Shown here: one piece after another, positions 1 to 7,996 of the stretch | Layout: each line of letters starts with the position of its first letter | Numbering within the stretch: the first letter of the stretch is position 1 | Source: UBA2377 sp964525935 | Lineage (GTDB): Bacteria; Verrucomicrobiota; Verrucomicrobiia; Opitutales; Opitutaceae | Length of the DNA stretch: 64,000 bases | NCBI GenBank assembly: GCA_964525935.1 | Contig: CAZGJZ010000002.1 | Location: 434,001 to 498,000, forward strand | Direction of reading: 5' to 3' | Notes under the pieces: model-generated | Databases searched by the model: none | The model's input: only the letters and a program-made list of their open reading frames with translations | What the model was told of the DNA's origin: nothing | Translations under genes and position numbers: made by a program

Positions 1-2354
1 CAGCGGGTCTTGGACTCGGCGTTGCGCACGGCCATGGCGTAGGCGGCGGGCTCGCCAACGAGGAAGACTTTTTTGCGGCCGCGCGTGATCGCCGTGTAGA
101 TGAGGTTGCGCTGGAGCATCATGAAATGCGCCTTCAGCAGCGGGATGATGACGACGGGATATTCGGAGCCCTGCGACTTGTGGATGCTGATCGTGTAGGC
201 GAGGGCGAGATCGCCGAATTCCGCGCGGTCGAATGTATGCGTGTCGCCGTCGAACGTGGCGGTCAGGGTGCCGTGCACGCCGTCGATGGTGGTGACGGTG
301 CCGATGTCGCCGTTGAAGAGGTTCTTGTCGTAGTTGTTGCGGAGCTGGATGAGCTTGTCGCCGGGCCGGAATTCGCCGCCGGGCGTGCGGATGCCCTGGT
401 GACGCGGGTTGAGCGCGGCCTGGAGCTGGGCGTTGAAATTGGCGACGCCGGCGACGCCCTTGTGCATCGGGGCGAGCACCTGCACGTCGTTGACGGGGTG
501 CGGCCACTTCAGTTTCTGCGGGATGAACTCGGTGCAGAGCTGGATGACTTTGCGCACGCAGTCCTCGGTGTCGGTCGCGGCGATGAAGTTGAGATCAGCC
601 CAGACCTGCGCGCTGGCGACATCCGGGAGAATCGCGCCGAGTGTGGGATCGCCGCTGTTGATGGCGTGCGCGGTGGTGACGATCTGGCTCTGGCCCTGCT
701 GGCGGTAAATGACGCTCAGCCGGGTCACCGGCAGAGCCGGGGATCCGGCGAGTTGAGAGTTGGGGGTTGAGGGCTGAGAGTCGGAGCCGGAGGTGGCGAC
801 GGCGATCAGGTCTTTGAGGACATTGCCGGCGCCGACGCTGGGGAGCTGGTCGGTGTCGCCGACGAGGAGAAGATGCGCGCGAGCCGGGACCGCCTGGAGC
901 AACGACGAGGCCAGGCGCGTGTCGAGCATGGAGGCCTCGTCGACGATGAGAAAATCCGTGGCGAGCGGCGCGGACTCGTTGGCGACGAAGCCGCCGCGGG
1001 CGGCATCGTATTTGAGCAGACGATGGATCGTGGACGCGAAGCCACCGGTGGTTTCGGAGAGCCGCTGTGCGGCGCGACCGGTGGGCGCGGCGAGGTGCAC
1101 GCGGACTTTCTTGGCCTTCAGGATTTCGACGAGGGCGCGGAGAATCGTGGTTTTGCCCGTGCCGGGTCCGCCGGTGAGGATGGAGACCTTGGCGGTGAGG
1201 GCGTGCTGGAGGGCGGTGCGCTGGAGCGCGGCGAATTCGAAACCGGCTTTGTCCTGCGCCCACTTGATGGCGGCATCGACCTTGATGGCGGGCAGGCCGC
1301 TGCCGACGCGGCCGAGGCGGGTGACGACATCGGCGATCTTTTGTTCGAAGCGGTCGTTGTGCGGAAGCTGGATCAGCGCGCTCTGCGCGCTGAGTTGAGA
1401 GTTGAAAATTGAAGGTTGAAAGTCGGAGGCGGTGCCAGTGGTCGTGGCTGGGTCTTTCAACTTGGGACTTTCACCATTCAACTTCGCCGACGCAGCAGCG
1501 CCGGCGATATGGCGGATGAGGGTTTTGTTTTCGACGAGGGCGGCGATGCGCGCGGCGACGAGCTTGGAATCGGTTTCGAGCTGCGTGGCGGAGTAGATCG
1601 TGAGCTCGGCCTCCTGACAGGCGGTGTGGCCTTCCTCCTGCAACGTCTCGAGGGCGTAGATGAGGCCGCCGTCGAGGCGGGGCGGGGCGTCGTTGGCGAA
1701 GCCGAGGTTGATGGCGATGCGGTCGGCGGTCTTGAAGCCGATGCCGTCGATCTCGCGGGCGACGCGGTAGGGTTCGCTGGTGAGGATTTGCTTCGCCTGC
1801 GGGCCGTAGCGGGTGACGAGCTTCACGCACTGCGAGGGCGTGACGCCGTAGGTCTGGAGGAAAATGTAGAGCTCGCGCTCGGTGCGCTTGGAGTCCCAGG
1901 CTTCCTTGATGGCGGCGGCGCGTTTTTTGCCGATGCCCTCGACGTCGCGAAGCTTGGCGGATTCCTCGCTGAGGATGCGGAACGTATCGGTGCCGAAAGC
2001 GTCGACGATCTTGTTGGCGTAAACTTTGCCGATGCCGGGGACGAGGCCGCTGCCGAGGTATTTGCGGATGCCGTAAACGGAGGCGGGCAGTTCGGATTTG
2101 AACGCGGCGACCTTGAACTGGGCGCCGTGCTGCGCGTGGCGCGTCCACTCGCCGGTGAGGTGAAGGGTCTCGCCACATTCGACGCCGGGCAGGGCGCCGA
2201 CGATGGTGACCTTGGCCTCGGCGGCATCGGCGGGCGCGGCGATCTCGGGGCGAAATTCGGCGATGGTGTAGTGGTTCTCCTCGTTGAAAAAAATGATGCG
2301 CTCAAGGACGCCGGTGAGCGTGCTGGGAGCGGAGTTGGAGGGGGAAGCGGCCAC
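1..2354 (-). CDS. recD2: RecD2-type ATP-dependent DNA helicase, C-terminus cut by window edge
   Basis: Superfamily 1B 5'-3' helicase of the RecD2 type, acting alone in DNA repair rather than within RecBCD. The minus strand is open in a single frame from the window edge to GTG at 2354 (about 784 codons seen). In order: an N-terminal OB-like region beginning LERIIFFNEENHYTIAEF, a helix-hairpin-helix region, Walker A GGPGTGKTT, Walker B DEASMLD, and the C-terminal helicase motifs with YRQQGQSQIVTTAHAIN and TISIHKSQGSEYP. No ATG in this frame precedes the GTG before the homology begins. Three stretches of TCAACTY-type heptamer repeat lie inside the gene (751-782, 1392-1424, 1454-1484) and add short Ser/Gln/Asn-rich peptides in linker positions. 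A DUF1304 gene diverges 104 bp away. Family assignment is firm; the very C-terminus is outside the window. Confidence 0.93.
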   Translation of the reverse strand, partial: MAASPSNSAPSTLTGVLERIIFFNEENHYTIAEFRPEIAAPADAAEAKVTIVGALPGVECGETLHLTGEWTRHAQHGAQFKVAAFKSELPASVYGIRKYLGSGLVPGIGKVYANKIVDAFGTDTFRILSEESAKLRDVEGIGKKRAAAIKEAWDSKRTERELYIFLQTYGVTPSQCVKLVTRYGPQAKQILTSEPYRVAREIDGIGFKTADRIAINLGFANDAPPRLDGGLIYALETLQEEGHTACQEAELTIYSATQLETDSKLVAARIAALVENKTLIRHIAGAAASAKLNGESPKLKDPATTTGTASDFQPSIFNSQLSAQSALIQLPHNDRFEQKIADVVTRLGRVGSGLPAIKVDAAIKWAQDKAGFEFAALQRTALQHALTAKVSILTGGPGTGKTTILRALVEILKAKKVRVHLAAPTGRAAQRLSETTGGFASTIHRLLKYDAARGGFVANESAPLATDFLIVDEASMLDTRLASSLLQAVPARAHLLLVGDTDQLPSVGAGNVLKDLIAVATSGSDSQPSTPNSQLAGSPALPVTRLSVIYRQQGQSQIVTTAHAINSGDPTLGAILPDVASAQVWADLNFIAATDTEDCVRKVIQLCTEFIPQKLKWPHPVNDVQVLAPMHKGVAGVANFNAQLQAALNPRHQGIRTPGGEFRPGDKLIQLRNNYDKNLFNGDIGTVTTIDGVHGTLTATFDGDTHTFDRAEFGDLALAYTISIHKSQGSEYPVVIIPLLKAHFMMLQRNLIYTAITRGRKKVFLVGEPAAYAMAVRNAESKTR
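751..782 (-). repeat. TCAACTY heptamer array inside recD2, copy 1
   Basis: Four 7-nt units read on the minus strand as TCTCAGC, CCTCAAC, CCCCAAC, TCTCAAC. In the gene frame they encode SDSQPSTPNSQLAG. It shares the unit with five other arrays in this window. Confidence 0.8.
1392..1424 (-). repeat. TCAACTY heptamer array inside recD2, copy 2
   Basis: Minus-strand units TTTCAAC, CTTCAAT, TTTCAAC, TCTCAAC, encoding SDFQPSIFNSQLSA in frame. The flanks (AGTTGAGAGTTGA and AGTCGGAG on the plus strand) match copy 1 and the gcvP copies. Confidence 0.82.
1454..1484 (+). repeat. TCAACTY heptamer array inside recD2, copy 3, opposite orientation
   Basis: Plus-strand units TTTCAAC, TTGGGAC, TTTCACC, ATTCAAC, opposite to copies 1 and 2. 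Read on the gene strand the repeat carries TGA triplets every 7 nt, and the unit where TGA would fall in frame reads CCC instead, so the gene stays open (AKLNGESPKLKDP). Together with copy 2 it forms an imperfect inverted repeat spanning 1392-1484. Confidence 0.72.
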
Positions 2355-2458
2355 GGATGGCGCGACAAAAGCACAGATGGGCGGCGTGGCAACTGCGACG
2401 AAGCGGGGTGCGGATTGCGGCGTTGCGGAGGCGGGCGGAGGCAGGCAGGGTGGCGGAC

Positions 2459-2818
2459 ATGAAAACCTTCGCGGATGTGATGGTTGGGCTCGTGGCGGTG
2501 CTGCACGGCTACTTTCTCGTGCTGGAAATGTTTCTGTGGACGAAGCCGTATGGGCGGCGCGTGTTTGGACTGACGCCGGAAAAGGCCGAAATGACCAAGT
2601 CGCTCGCGGCGAATCAGGGGCTGTATAACGGCTTCCTTGCGGCGGGACTCGTCTGGGGGCTGGGCGCGGGGGCGGATGGTTACGCGCTCAAGGTTTTCTT
2701 TCTGGCGTGTGTCATCGTCGCGGGGATTTTCGGCGCGGCGACGGCGAGCCGGAAGATTTTGTGGGTGCAGGCCGTGCCGGCGGCCATCGCGCTGGCGGCG
2801 GTGTGTGCGGCGCGGTAA
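2459..2818 (+). CDS. DUF1304-family small membrane protein
   Basis: A 119-residue integral membrane protein with four hydrophobic segments. The N-terminus MKTFADVMVGLVAVLHGYF and the following EMFLWTKPYGRRVFGL are typical of DUF1304 (YqjF-like) proteins, whose biochemical role is unknown. An upstream in-frame ATG at 2357 exists but would add 34 Arg-rich residues overlapping the recD2 start. ATG 2459 is preferred because family homology begins there and a weak purine-rich GGCAGGG lies ahead of it. It stands alone, divergent from recD2. Confidence 0.8.
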   Translation: MKTFADVMVGLVAVLHGYFLVLEMFLWTKPYGRRVFGLTPEKAEMTKSLAANQGLYNGFLAAGLVWGLGAGADGYALKVFFLACVIVAGIFGAATASRKILWVQAVPAAIALAAVCAAR

Positions 2819-2881
2819 CCGGCGAAAATGGGCTGAAACCATTGAAACGCGGAGATCGCGAAGCACACGGAGACGGACTCG

Positions 2882-3525
2882 TTTGTCATTCATTAATTCT
2901 ACTTTGTCACATTCGCCCACCCGGACGCGGCGACCAAACCGCTTCTATCCCTAGAATCCCAAATTCTTTAGGTTATTTGGGGACCTTTGGCCCAAGGCCC
3001 GATTTCCTGAATTTTATCCTTATACCCAAGCGAATGAGAGTCACAACCATACTCCTAGCTCTTATATTTTCTGCGGGATGCGCACATAAAACAACGCCCG
3101 AGGTCTCAGCGTTACCTCCCAACGCTGAACCGGAATACCTTATCTACGGAGGAGTGAAGCCGCCTGATGCTTTTGCCGCCATGGAATGGCGTAAGTATCT
3201 GGCAAGGGTTCAGAGGCGATGGTCGTATCAACTAGACGACGCAGCCCCAGATTATCCAGCCGGGGAAAAAGTTGTCGTCATTCTGGCCCCAGAGAAAGGA
3301 AATCTTGTTATAAAGGAGCTTATTGGAGGGACAGAAAATGCGCAGAAATATGTGCGAAATGCTCTCGAAGAGGTTATTCGGAATACTCCAATTACTCTCC
3401 TGACGTATGAATGGCTTGAGAGTGTAAAAGTGATCCCGTTTACCTTTGTTTATTTAGATGATTAAAACAGGTCTCTTACGCAATTGAGAGTGAGGTAATC
3501 TGACAAAGTAGAATTAAATGACAAA
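2882..3525. mobile_element. Putative non-autonomous cassette: AT-rich lipoprotein gene between inverted repeats
   Basis: A 28-nt sequence at 2882-2909 and a 25-nt sequence at 3501-3525 are inverted copies of each other, identical except for a 3-nt indel; the shared cores are TTTGTCATT and TAATTCTACTTTGTCA. Between them lies one AT-rich lipoprotein gene (3034-3465), while the genes outside are strongly GC-rich. No transposase or integrase is present and no clear target-site duplication is seen at the outer ends. It could be a MITE-like or cassette unit, or two independent insertions of a dispersed repeat. Confidence 0.5.
3034..3465 (+). CDS. Small AT-rich lipoprotein of unknown function
   Basis: A 143-residue protein with a short lipoprotein signal (MRVTTILLALIFSAGC, lipobox FSAGC, so the mature N-terminus would be Cys16). 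The mature part has no domain I recognise; it includes YLIYGGVKPPDAFAAMEW and a mixed alpha/beta-looking body. The start is ATG 3034 because the signal peptide begins there; the frame is open upstream to 2707 but that part looks non-coding. Base composition and codon use are clearly more AT-rich than the neighbours. Together with the flanking inverted repeats this suggests recent acquisition. Likely an outer-membrane or periplasmic lipoprotein; no function is proposed. Confidence 0.7.
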   Translation: MRVTTILLALIFSAGCAHKTTPEVSALPPNAEPEYLIYGGVKPPDAFAAMEWRKYLARVQRRWSYQLDDAAPDYPAGEKVVVILAPEKGNLVIKELIGGTENAQKYVRNALEEVIRNTPITLLTYEWLESVKVIPFTFVYLDD

Positions 3526-3581
3526 TGGGCAGGGGTGAGGCGAGGGTTGCAGCGTGGGGGTGGTGGGTTAGGATGGGGGAT

Positions 3582-4040
3582 ATGGACTCACTGCACACCA
3601 GTTCGCTGCTGCCGATCATCCAGCTCGCCATCACGCCGGTGATTTTGATCTCCGGCATGGGCGCGTTGATGCTGACGCTGACGAACCGGATGGCGCGCAT
3701 CGTGGATCGCACGCGCAGTCTCGCGGGTCAGGTGCGGGTGGCGCCAACCGAAGATCGCGGGCACCTGGAGTCGCAGCTGGAGATCATGTGGCAGCGGGCG
3801 AAACTGATCCGCATGGCGGTGACGTTTGCGGGGCTGAGCATGCTGATCGCGTGCGGACTGATCATCGTGATCTTCGCGGCGGCGGTGCTGGGGCGCGAGT
3901 TTGCGGCGGTGGCGATGACTTTCTTTGCGGCGAGCATCCTGTTGCTGGTGGCGGCGCTCGGGGCGTTTCTGCGCGACATCTATGTGTCACTGCACGCGCT
4001 GCAGTTGGAAGTGGCGAAAGCCCGCCGCCGCCAAGCCTAA
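3582..4040 (+). CDS. DUF2721-family membrane protein
   Basis: A 152-residue membrane protein. Segment 1 (LLPIIQLAITPVILISGMGALML) is followed by a charged stretch containing LTNRMARIVDRTRSL, then two adjacent hydrophobic segments (about residues 79-102 and 105-130) and a charged C-terminus. This arrangement, with N-R-x-x-R-I-x-D-R after the first helix, is characteristic of DUF2721, a family of unknown function. ATG 3582 is chosen over 3573 because an AGGA lies 8 nt upstream. It is a single gene between the lipoprotein cassette and the convergent kinase gene. Confidence 0.75.
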   Translation: MDSLHTSSLLPIIQLAITPVILISGMGALMLTLTNRMARIVDRTRSLAGQVRVAPTEDRGHLESQLEIMWQRAKLIRMAVTFAGLSMLIACGLIIVIFAAAVLGREFAAVAMTFFAASILLLVAALGAFLRDIYVSLHALQLEVAKARRRQA

Positions 4041-4080
4041 GGCGGGCAGGCCCGGCGGAGCGGAACCTGAGTCGGAATAA

Positions 4081-6936
4081 TTATGGACTGACGGGAGCGG
4101 ACCACTTTGCGGCTTCGGCGGGGCGGCCGAGGGCGGTGTAAAGTTCGGCGAGGCGGGCGCGGGTAGCGGGAAGATGGTGGCGGGCGCTTTGCGGGAGGGC
4201 GGTTTCGTGCGCGGCGAGGCCGGAGTAGCCAGCGAGGAGGAGGGGCTCGGCGGCGGCGTAATTTTTCCGGCCGAGGAGCGCGGCGCCCAGGGCGCTGCGG
4301 GTCTGGCTGGTGGTCCAGTCGTCGGGCGTCAGTTGTTCGCGCAGGGGGAGGAGTTCGCGGAGGAGGGCTTCGGCGGCGGGAAATTCTTTGGCGACAAGTT
4401 GGGCGGCAGCGAGGTCGTTGAGGGCGATGAGGGTGCGGGCGTGCTTGGGGCCGTTATTGCGGCGGCGGATCTCGAGGTTGAGGGTCAGGTCGGCGAGCGC
4501 GGGAGTGAGGTCACCGGCGGCGAGGTAGGCGTTGCCGCGGGTGACGAGGGAAAAGAGCGTGAGAAAGTGCTCGGGGCCGACGACGCGACGCTGGAGGTCG
4601 AGCGCGGTGGTGAGGAGCGCGATGGCTTCGGCATTTTGGCCGGCGTCGAACTGGGCGGCGCCGAGGGTGCCCATGACGCTGAGGGTGAGCGGATGCTCCG
4701 GGCCGAGGACGCGCCGGGCGGCTTCGAGGTTGGCGGCACTGCGGGTGAGGGCGGTGGCGTAGTCACCGTGGATGCGGTAGAGATCCACGAGATTGTCGGT
4801 GACTTGAAAGGTGTCGGGATGGTCGGGGCCGTTGATGCGCACGAAAGCCTGCAGCGTTTCCTCCATCATCGCGATGGCGCCGGGGAGGTCGCCGGTGCGC
4901 TGGTAGGCGACGGCGAGGTTGTTCATCGTCTCAAGCGTGTTGGGGTGATCGGCGACGAGGAGGCGGCGTTGGAGGGCGAGGGCTTCGCGGAAGAGCGGGA
5001 TGGAGGCGGCGTTGTCGCCGCGGTTGAGGTAGAGATTGGCGAGATGGGAAGTGACGTGGAGGGTGCCGATGTGCTCGGGACCGCGGACGCGGCGGGAGCG
5101 TTCGAGCGCCTGGGTCAGGAGCGGGAGAGCTTCGTCGTATTTGCCGAGCTTGCCGTAGGAAACGGCGAGCAGGTCGAGTTGGTGGATGGTCGTTTCGGCA
5201 TCGGGGCCGAGGGCTTTTTCCGTCTGGGCGAGGAGGCGGGTGCTGAGTTCGATGGACTCGGGGAGGCGGTTGGCGGCGTCGTAGGCGCGGGCCAGTTCCT
5301 GTTGGACGAAGAGATCGCCAGGAGCGTCGGAGTGGGGCGGCCGGAGCGCGATGGAACGGGTGAGATGAGCGATGGCTTTGTCGGGGAGGCCGACGCCGAG
5401 GTAGGCGTTGCCGAGGGTGAGACGAACGGCGGCCTCGGTGCGGGGCTGGGTGGCGAAGCGGTCGCCGACTTTTTCGGCGGCGCGGTCGAGGGCGTCGCGG
5501 ACCTTGAGATCGGGATCGGGCGCATGGCCCTGGTCGGCTTGGTTCAGGCTGCCGGCCTGGCCGAGCAGATCCTCGGTGAGGAAGTCGTTGACGGCCTGGG
5601 TGGCGGCGGCCTGGTCGCGGGCGGATTTTTCGGCGGCGCGGGCGGCGCGTTCGGCGCGGGTGGCGCGGAGGTATTGCGTGGTGCTGACGGCGAGACCGAC
5701 GAGCACAGCGAGCGAGACGGCGGTGACGGCGGCGAACGCGAGACGATGGCGGCGGGCGAGTTTACGGAGACGGTAGAGATTGGAGGCGGGGCGAGCGGTG
5801 ACGGGCTCGTGGGCGAGGTAGCGGTTGAGATCGTCGGCGAGGGCGCTGGCGGTGTCGTAACGGCGGGCGCGGTCTTTTTCGAGGCAGCGCATGACGATCC
5901 AGTCGAGGTCGCCCTTGAGCGCGGCGGCGAGGTGTTGCGGGGCGGCACCGCGGAGGCGGGCGACGGTGGCGCGGTCGGCGGAGGTGAGGGTGGAAACGCG
6001 TGCGGACGGGCGGGGCGGATCGATCTCGCGAATGATGCGGCGGATCTCGGCGAGGCCGGCTTCGGCAAGGGATTTCGGGTCGTAGGGCGGGCGGCCGGAG
6101 AGGAGTTCGTAGAGGAGGACGCCGAGGGAATAAATGTCGGAGCGTGTATCGAGATCGAGTTCGCGATGCTCGGCCTGCTCGGGGCTCATGTAGGCGGGCG
6201 TGCCGATGAACTGGTCGAGGGCGGTGACGAGGGTGTGTTCGCTCAGGCGGCCGGAAGTGGCCTTGGCGATGCCGAAGTCGATGATGCGCGGGGCGGGGAC
6301 GCCGTCGCGGAGCGTGACGAGGATGTTGGACGGTTTGAGATCGCGATGGATGACGCCCTTCTGGTGCGCGTGTTGGAGGGCGAGACAGACGCGGGCGAAG
6401 AGCGCGAGGCGCGCGGCCATGGTGAGGTTGTGCGCGTCGCAGAATTTCGTGATCGGGATGCCGTCGACAAACTCCATGACGAAGAACGGCCGGCCGGTGG
6501 CGGTGGCGCCGGCGTCGAAGACGCGCGCGATATCAGGGTGGTCCATGAGCGCGAGCGCCTGGCGCTCGGCTTCGAAGCGGGCGATGACGTCGCGGGTGTC
6601 CATGCCGAGCTTGATGACCTTGAGCGCGACCTGACGGCGGACGGGGATGGTTTGTTCGGCGAGATAGACGGTGCCGCAGCCGCCCTCGCCGATTTTGCGG
6701 ATGAGCGTGTAGCGTTCGCCGAGGACGGTGCCGGGGGTATCATCCTGGAGTAGCGGGCGGGATTTGACGGTGGACGCTTCGAGAAAACGATCGGAACCCG
6801 CTGCGGCGTGCGCGGTGAGGAGCTGTTCGATGCGAGTGCGCTGAGTAGGGTCGCCGGCGCAGGCGCGGTCGAGGTAGGCGGGGCGCTCGGCGGCCGGGAG
6901 ATCGAGGGCGTTGGCGAAAATATCGGCGTCGAGCAT
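4081..6936 (-). CDS. Membrane-anchored Ser/Thr protein kinase with C-terminal TPR repeats
   Basis: A 951-residue PknB-like receptor kinase. A short N-terminal helical region (residues 1-60) precedes a complete kinase domain (about 70-360): glycine loop IGEGGCGTVYLAE, catalytic lysine in ALKVIKLG, HRDLKPSNILV, DFGIAKA, and the GTPAYMSPEQ activation segment. All catalytic residues are present. One transmembrane helix (LAFAAVTAVSLAVLVGLAVS) follows at about 420-440. The rest is a long TPR array (for example AIAHLTRSIAL and repeated LNNLA/LGNAYL units). This layout is common in Planctomycetes and Verrucomicrobia, where the TPR part is presumed extracytoplasmic. Start ATG 6936 follows a pyrimidine-rich CTTCTCCC leader with no Shine-Dalgarno. 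Substrates are unknown. Confidence 0.92.
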   Translation of the reverse strand: MLDADIFANALDLPAAERPAYLDRACAGDPTQRTRIEQLLTAHAAAGSDRFLEASTVKSRPLLQDDTPGTVLGERYTLIRKIGEGGCGTVYLAEQTIPVRRQVALKVIKLGMDTRDVIARFEAERQALALMDHPDIARVFDAGATATGRPFFVMEFVDGIPITKFCDAHNLTMAARLALFARVCLALQHAHQKGVIHRDLKPSNILVTLRDGVPAPRIIDFGIAKATSGRLSEHTLVTALDQFIGTPAYMSPEQAEHRELDLDTRSDIYSLGVLLYELLSGRPPYDPKSLAEAGLAEIRRIIREIDPPRPSARVSTLTSADRATVARLRGAAPQHLAAALKGDLDWIVMRCLEKDRARRYDTASALADDLNRYLAHEPVTARPASNLYRLRKLARRHRLAFAAVTAVSLAVLVGLAVSTTQYLRATRAERAARAAEKSARDQAAATQAVNDFLTEDLLGQAGSLNQADQGHAPDPDLKVRDALDRAAEKVGDRFATQPRTEAAVRLTLGNAYLGVGLPDKAIAHLTRSIALRPPHSDAPGDLFVQQELARAYDAANRLPESIELSTRLLAQTEKALGPDAETTIHQLDLLAVSYGKLGKYDEALPLLTQALERSRRVRGPEHIGTLHVTSHLANLYLNRGDNAASIPLFREALALQRRLLVADHPNTLETMNNLAVAYQRTGDLPGAIAMMEETLQAFVRINGPDHPDTFQVTDNLVDLYRIHGDYATALTRSAANLEAARRVLGPEHPLTLSVMGTLGAAQFDAGQNAEAIALLTTALDLQRRVVGPEHFLTLFSLVTRGNAYLAAGDLTPALADLTLNLEIRRRNNGPKHARTLIALNDLAAAQLVAKEFPAAEALLRELLPLREQLTPDDWTTSQTRSALGAALLGRKNYAAAEPLLLAGYSGLAAHETALPQSARHHLPATRARLAELYTALGRPAEAAKWSAPVSP

Positions 6937-7034
6937 GGGAGAAGAGGAGGAAGGAGAGGGAGCGCTTCGCAGGGGATAATGCGAGATTTCGGTGGCAGGA
7001 GGGCCAAGCCGGATGGGTTTTGTGCGACTGCGGG

Positions 7035-7982
7035 CTACTCCGGCATTGCGTGAGTCACGGTGCCGTCGGGCGCGATCCACGCGGGAGTGCCGGAGACGTG
7101 TGCGGCGTCGAGCGCGGCTTGCTGCCGGGCGAGGCGGGCTTCCATCGCGGTGATGGCGGCGGGCGCGGGTTCCCAAGTGAGCGCGAACACTTCGGCGGCG
7201 CCGGCGGGGTTGTTGAGCAGGAGGTCGCGTTCGGTGAGGAAGGCGGGCAACTGCGCGGCGAAGGCGGCGGACGTGTCGTCGCCGTGCGCTTCGACCGCGG
7301 CGGCGAAGAGGGCGACGGCGCGGCGGTTCGTGTCATCGGTGCGCCACACGAGCGCGGGGCGCGGCTGCGCCGCCGGCCAGCCGTGGGCGACGATGCGGTC
7401 AAGGGCGTCGAGGCAAGTCGGGCACGAAGGGCTGAGGACGAGCACGGGAGCCGAGGCGTCGACGGGGCCGAGCCATGCGAAACTTTCCCGGCGAAGTGTG
7501 GCGACCAGCGTGGAGACCGCGGCTGTCGGTGGAGGCGGCCGATGAAAGTGGCGCTGGGCAAAAAGTCCGAGCACGGCAACGGTGAGCGCGGTGAAGGCGA
7601 AGGGCACGGTGCGCGCATTGGCGCGATGACGCAGCGGCCAGGCGACCCAGCAGAGCGCGGCGTGCACGAGACACCACGGACAGAATTGGCGGAGCGCGAC
7701 GGCTTGGAGCAAAACGAAGCCGATCGAGCCGAGCGCCAGCGCGTGGTGCGCCAACGCCGGGACGCGGCCGGCGGGGAGCAGCGTCAACAGCCAGAGCAGC
7801 GCGCCATACGCGCCGACGGGGACGCCGAGCAGTTTGCCGTAAGAGCTGCCGAGCACGCCGGCGCACTGGCCGCCGAGGCAGGGCAGGTGCAGCAGCGGCA
7901 GGGCGGCGAGGTAGAGCGCGAGGGCGAGGCCGGCGGCGCGCAGGAAGGTCGCCGCGAGCGAAGGCGAAGGACGATCGTTCAT
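7035..7982 (-). CDS. VKOR-family protein with thioredoxin-like C-terminal region
   Basis: A 315-residue membrane protein. The N-terminal half (residues 10-150) has four or five transmembrane helices with the vitamin K epoxide reductase signature: a cysteine pair in CLGGQC, then SSYGKLLGVPVGAYG, and the quinone-proximal CPWC motif. Bacterial VKOR homologues reoxidise DsbA-type thiol oxidases in the cell envelope. The C-terminal half (about 165-315) contains LVLSPSCPTCLDALD, a CxxC-like thioredoxin motif, and SGTPAWIAPDGTV resembling the cis-Pro region of a thioredoxin fold. That makes it a plausible self-contained disulfide-forming enzyme. It ends head to tail 14 bp after the symporter gene and may be co-transcribed with it. 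No Shine-Dalgarno is visible. Confidence 0.82.
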   Translation of the reverse strand: MNDRPSPSLAATFLRAAGLALALYLAALPLLHLPCLGGQCAGVLGSSYGKLLGVPVGAYGALLWLLTLLPAGRVPALAHHALALGSIGFVLLQAVALRQFCPWCLVHAALCWVAWPLRHRANARTVPFAFTALTVAVLGLFAQRHFHRPPPPTAAVSTLVATLRRESFAWLGPVDASAPVLVLSPSCPTCLDALDRIVAHGWPAAQPRPALVWRTDDTNRRAVALFAAAVEAHGDDTSAAFAAQLPAFLTERDLLLNNPAGAAEVFALTWEPAPAAITAMEARLARQQAALDAAHVSGTPAWIAPDGTVTHAMPE

Positions 7983-7996
7983 CGCAACCGCTGAAA

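Noticed and set aside
595..1263. Arg-rich minus-strand frame within recD2
   Set aside because: Wrong frame of the helicase gene; the true frame is open through the window edge and has Walker motifs.
1392..1484. Possible frameshift or pseudogene in recD2 because of repeats
   Set aside because: Reading the sequence shows one uninterrupted frame from 2354 to the edge; the repeats are in frame.
2882..3525. Insertion sequence with transposase
   Set aside because: The enclosed gene encodes a lipoprotein, not a transposase; kept as a non-autonomous element only.
4174..6753. Plus-strand open frame of 859 codons opposite the kinase gene
   Set aside because: It is antisense to a kinase with all catalytic motifs; its translation is Gly/Glu/Val-rich low complexity caused by GC-rich codons on the other strand.
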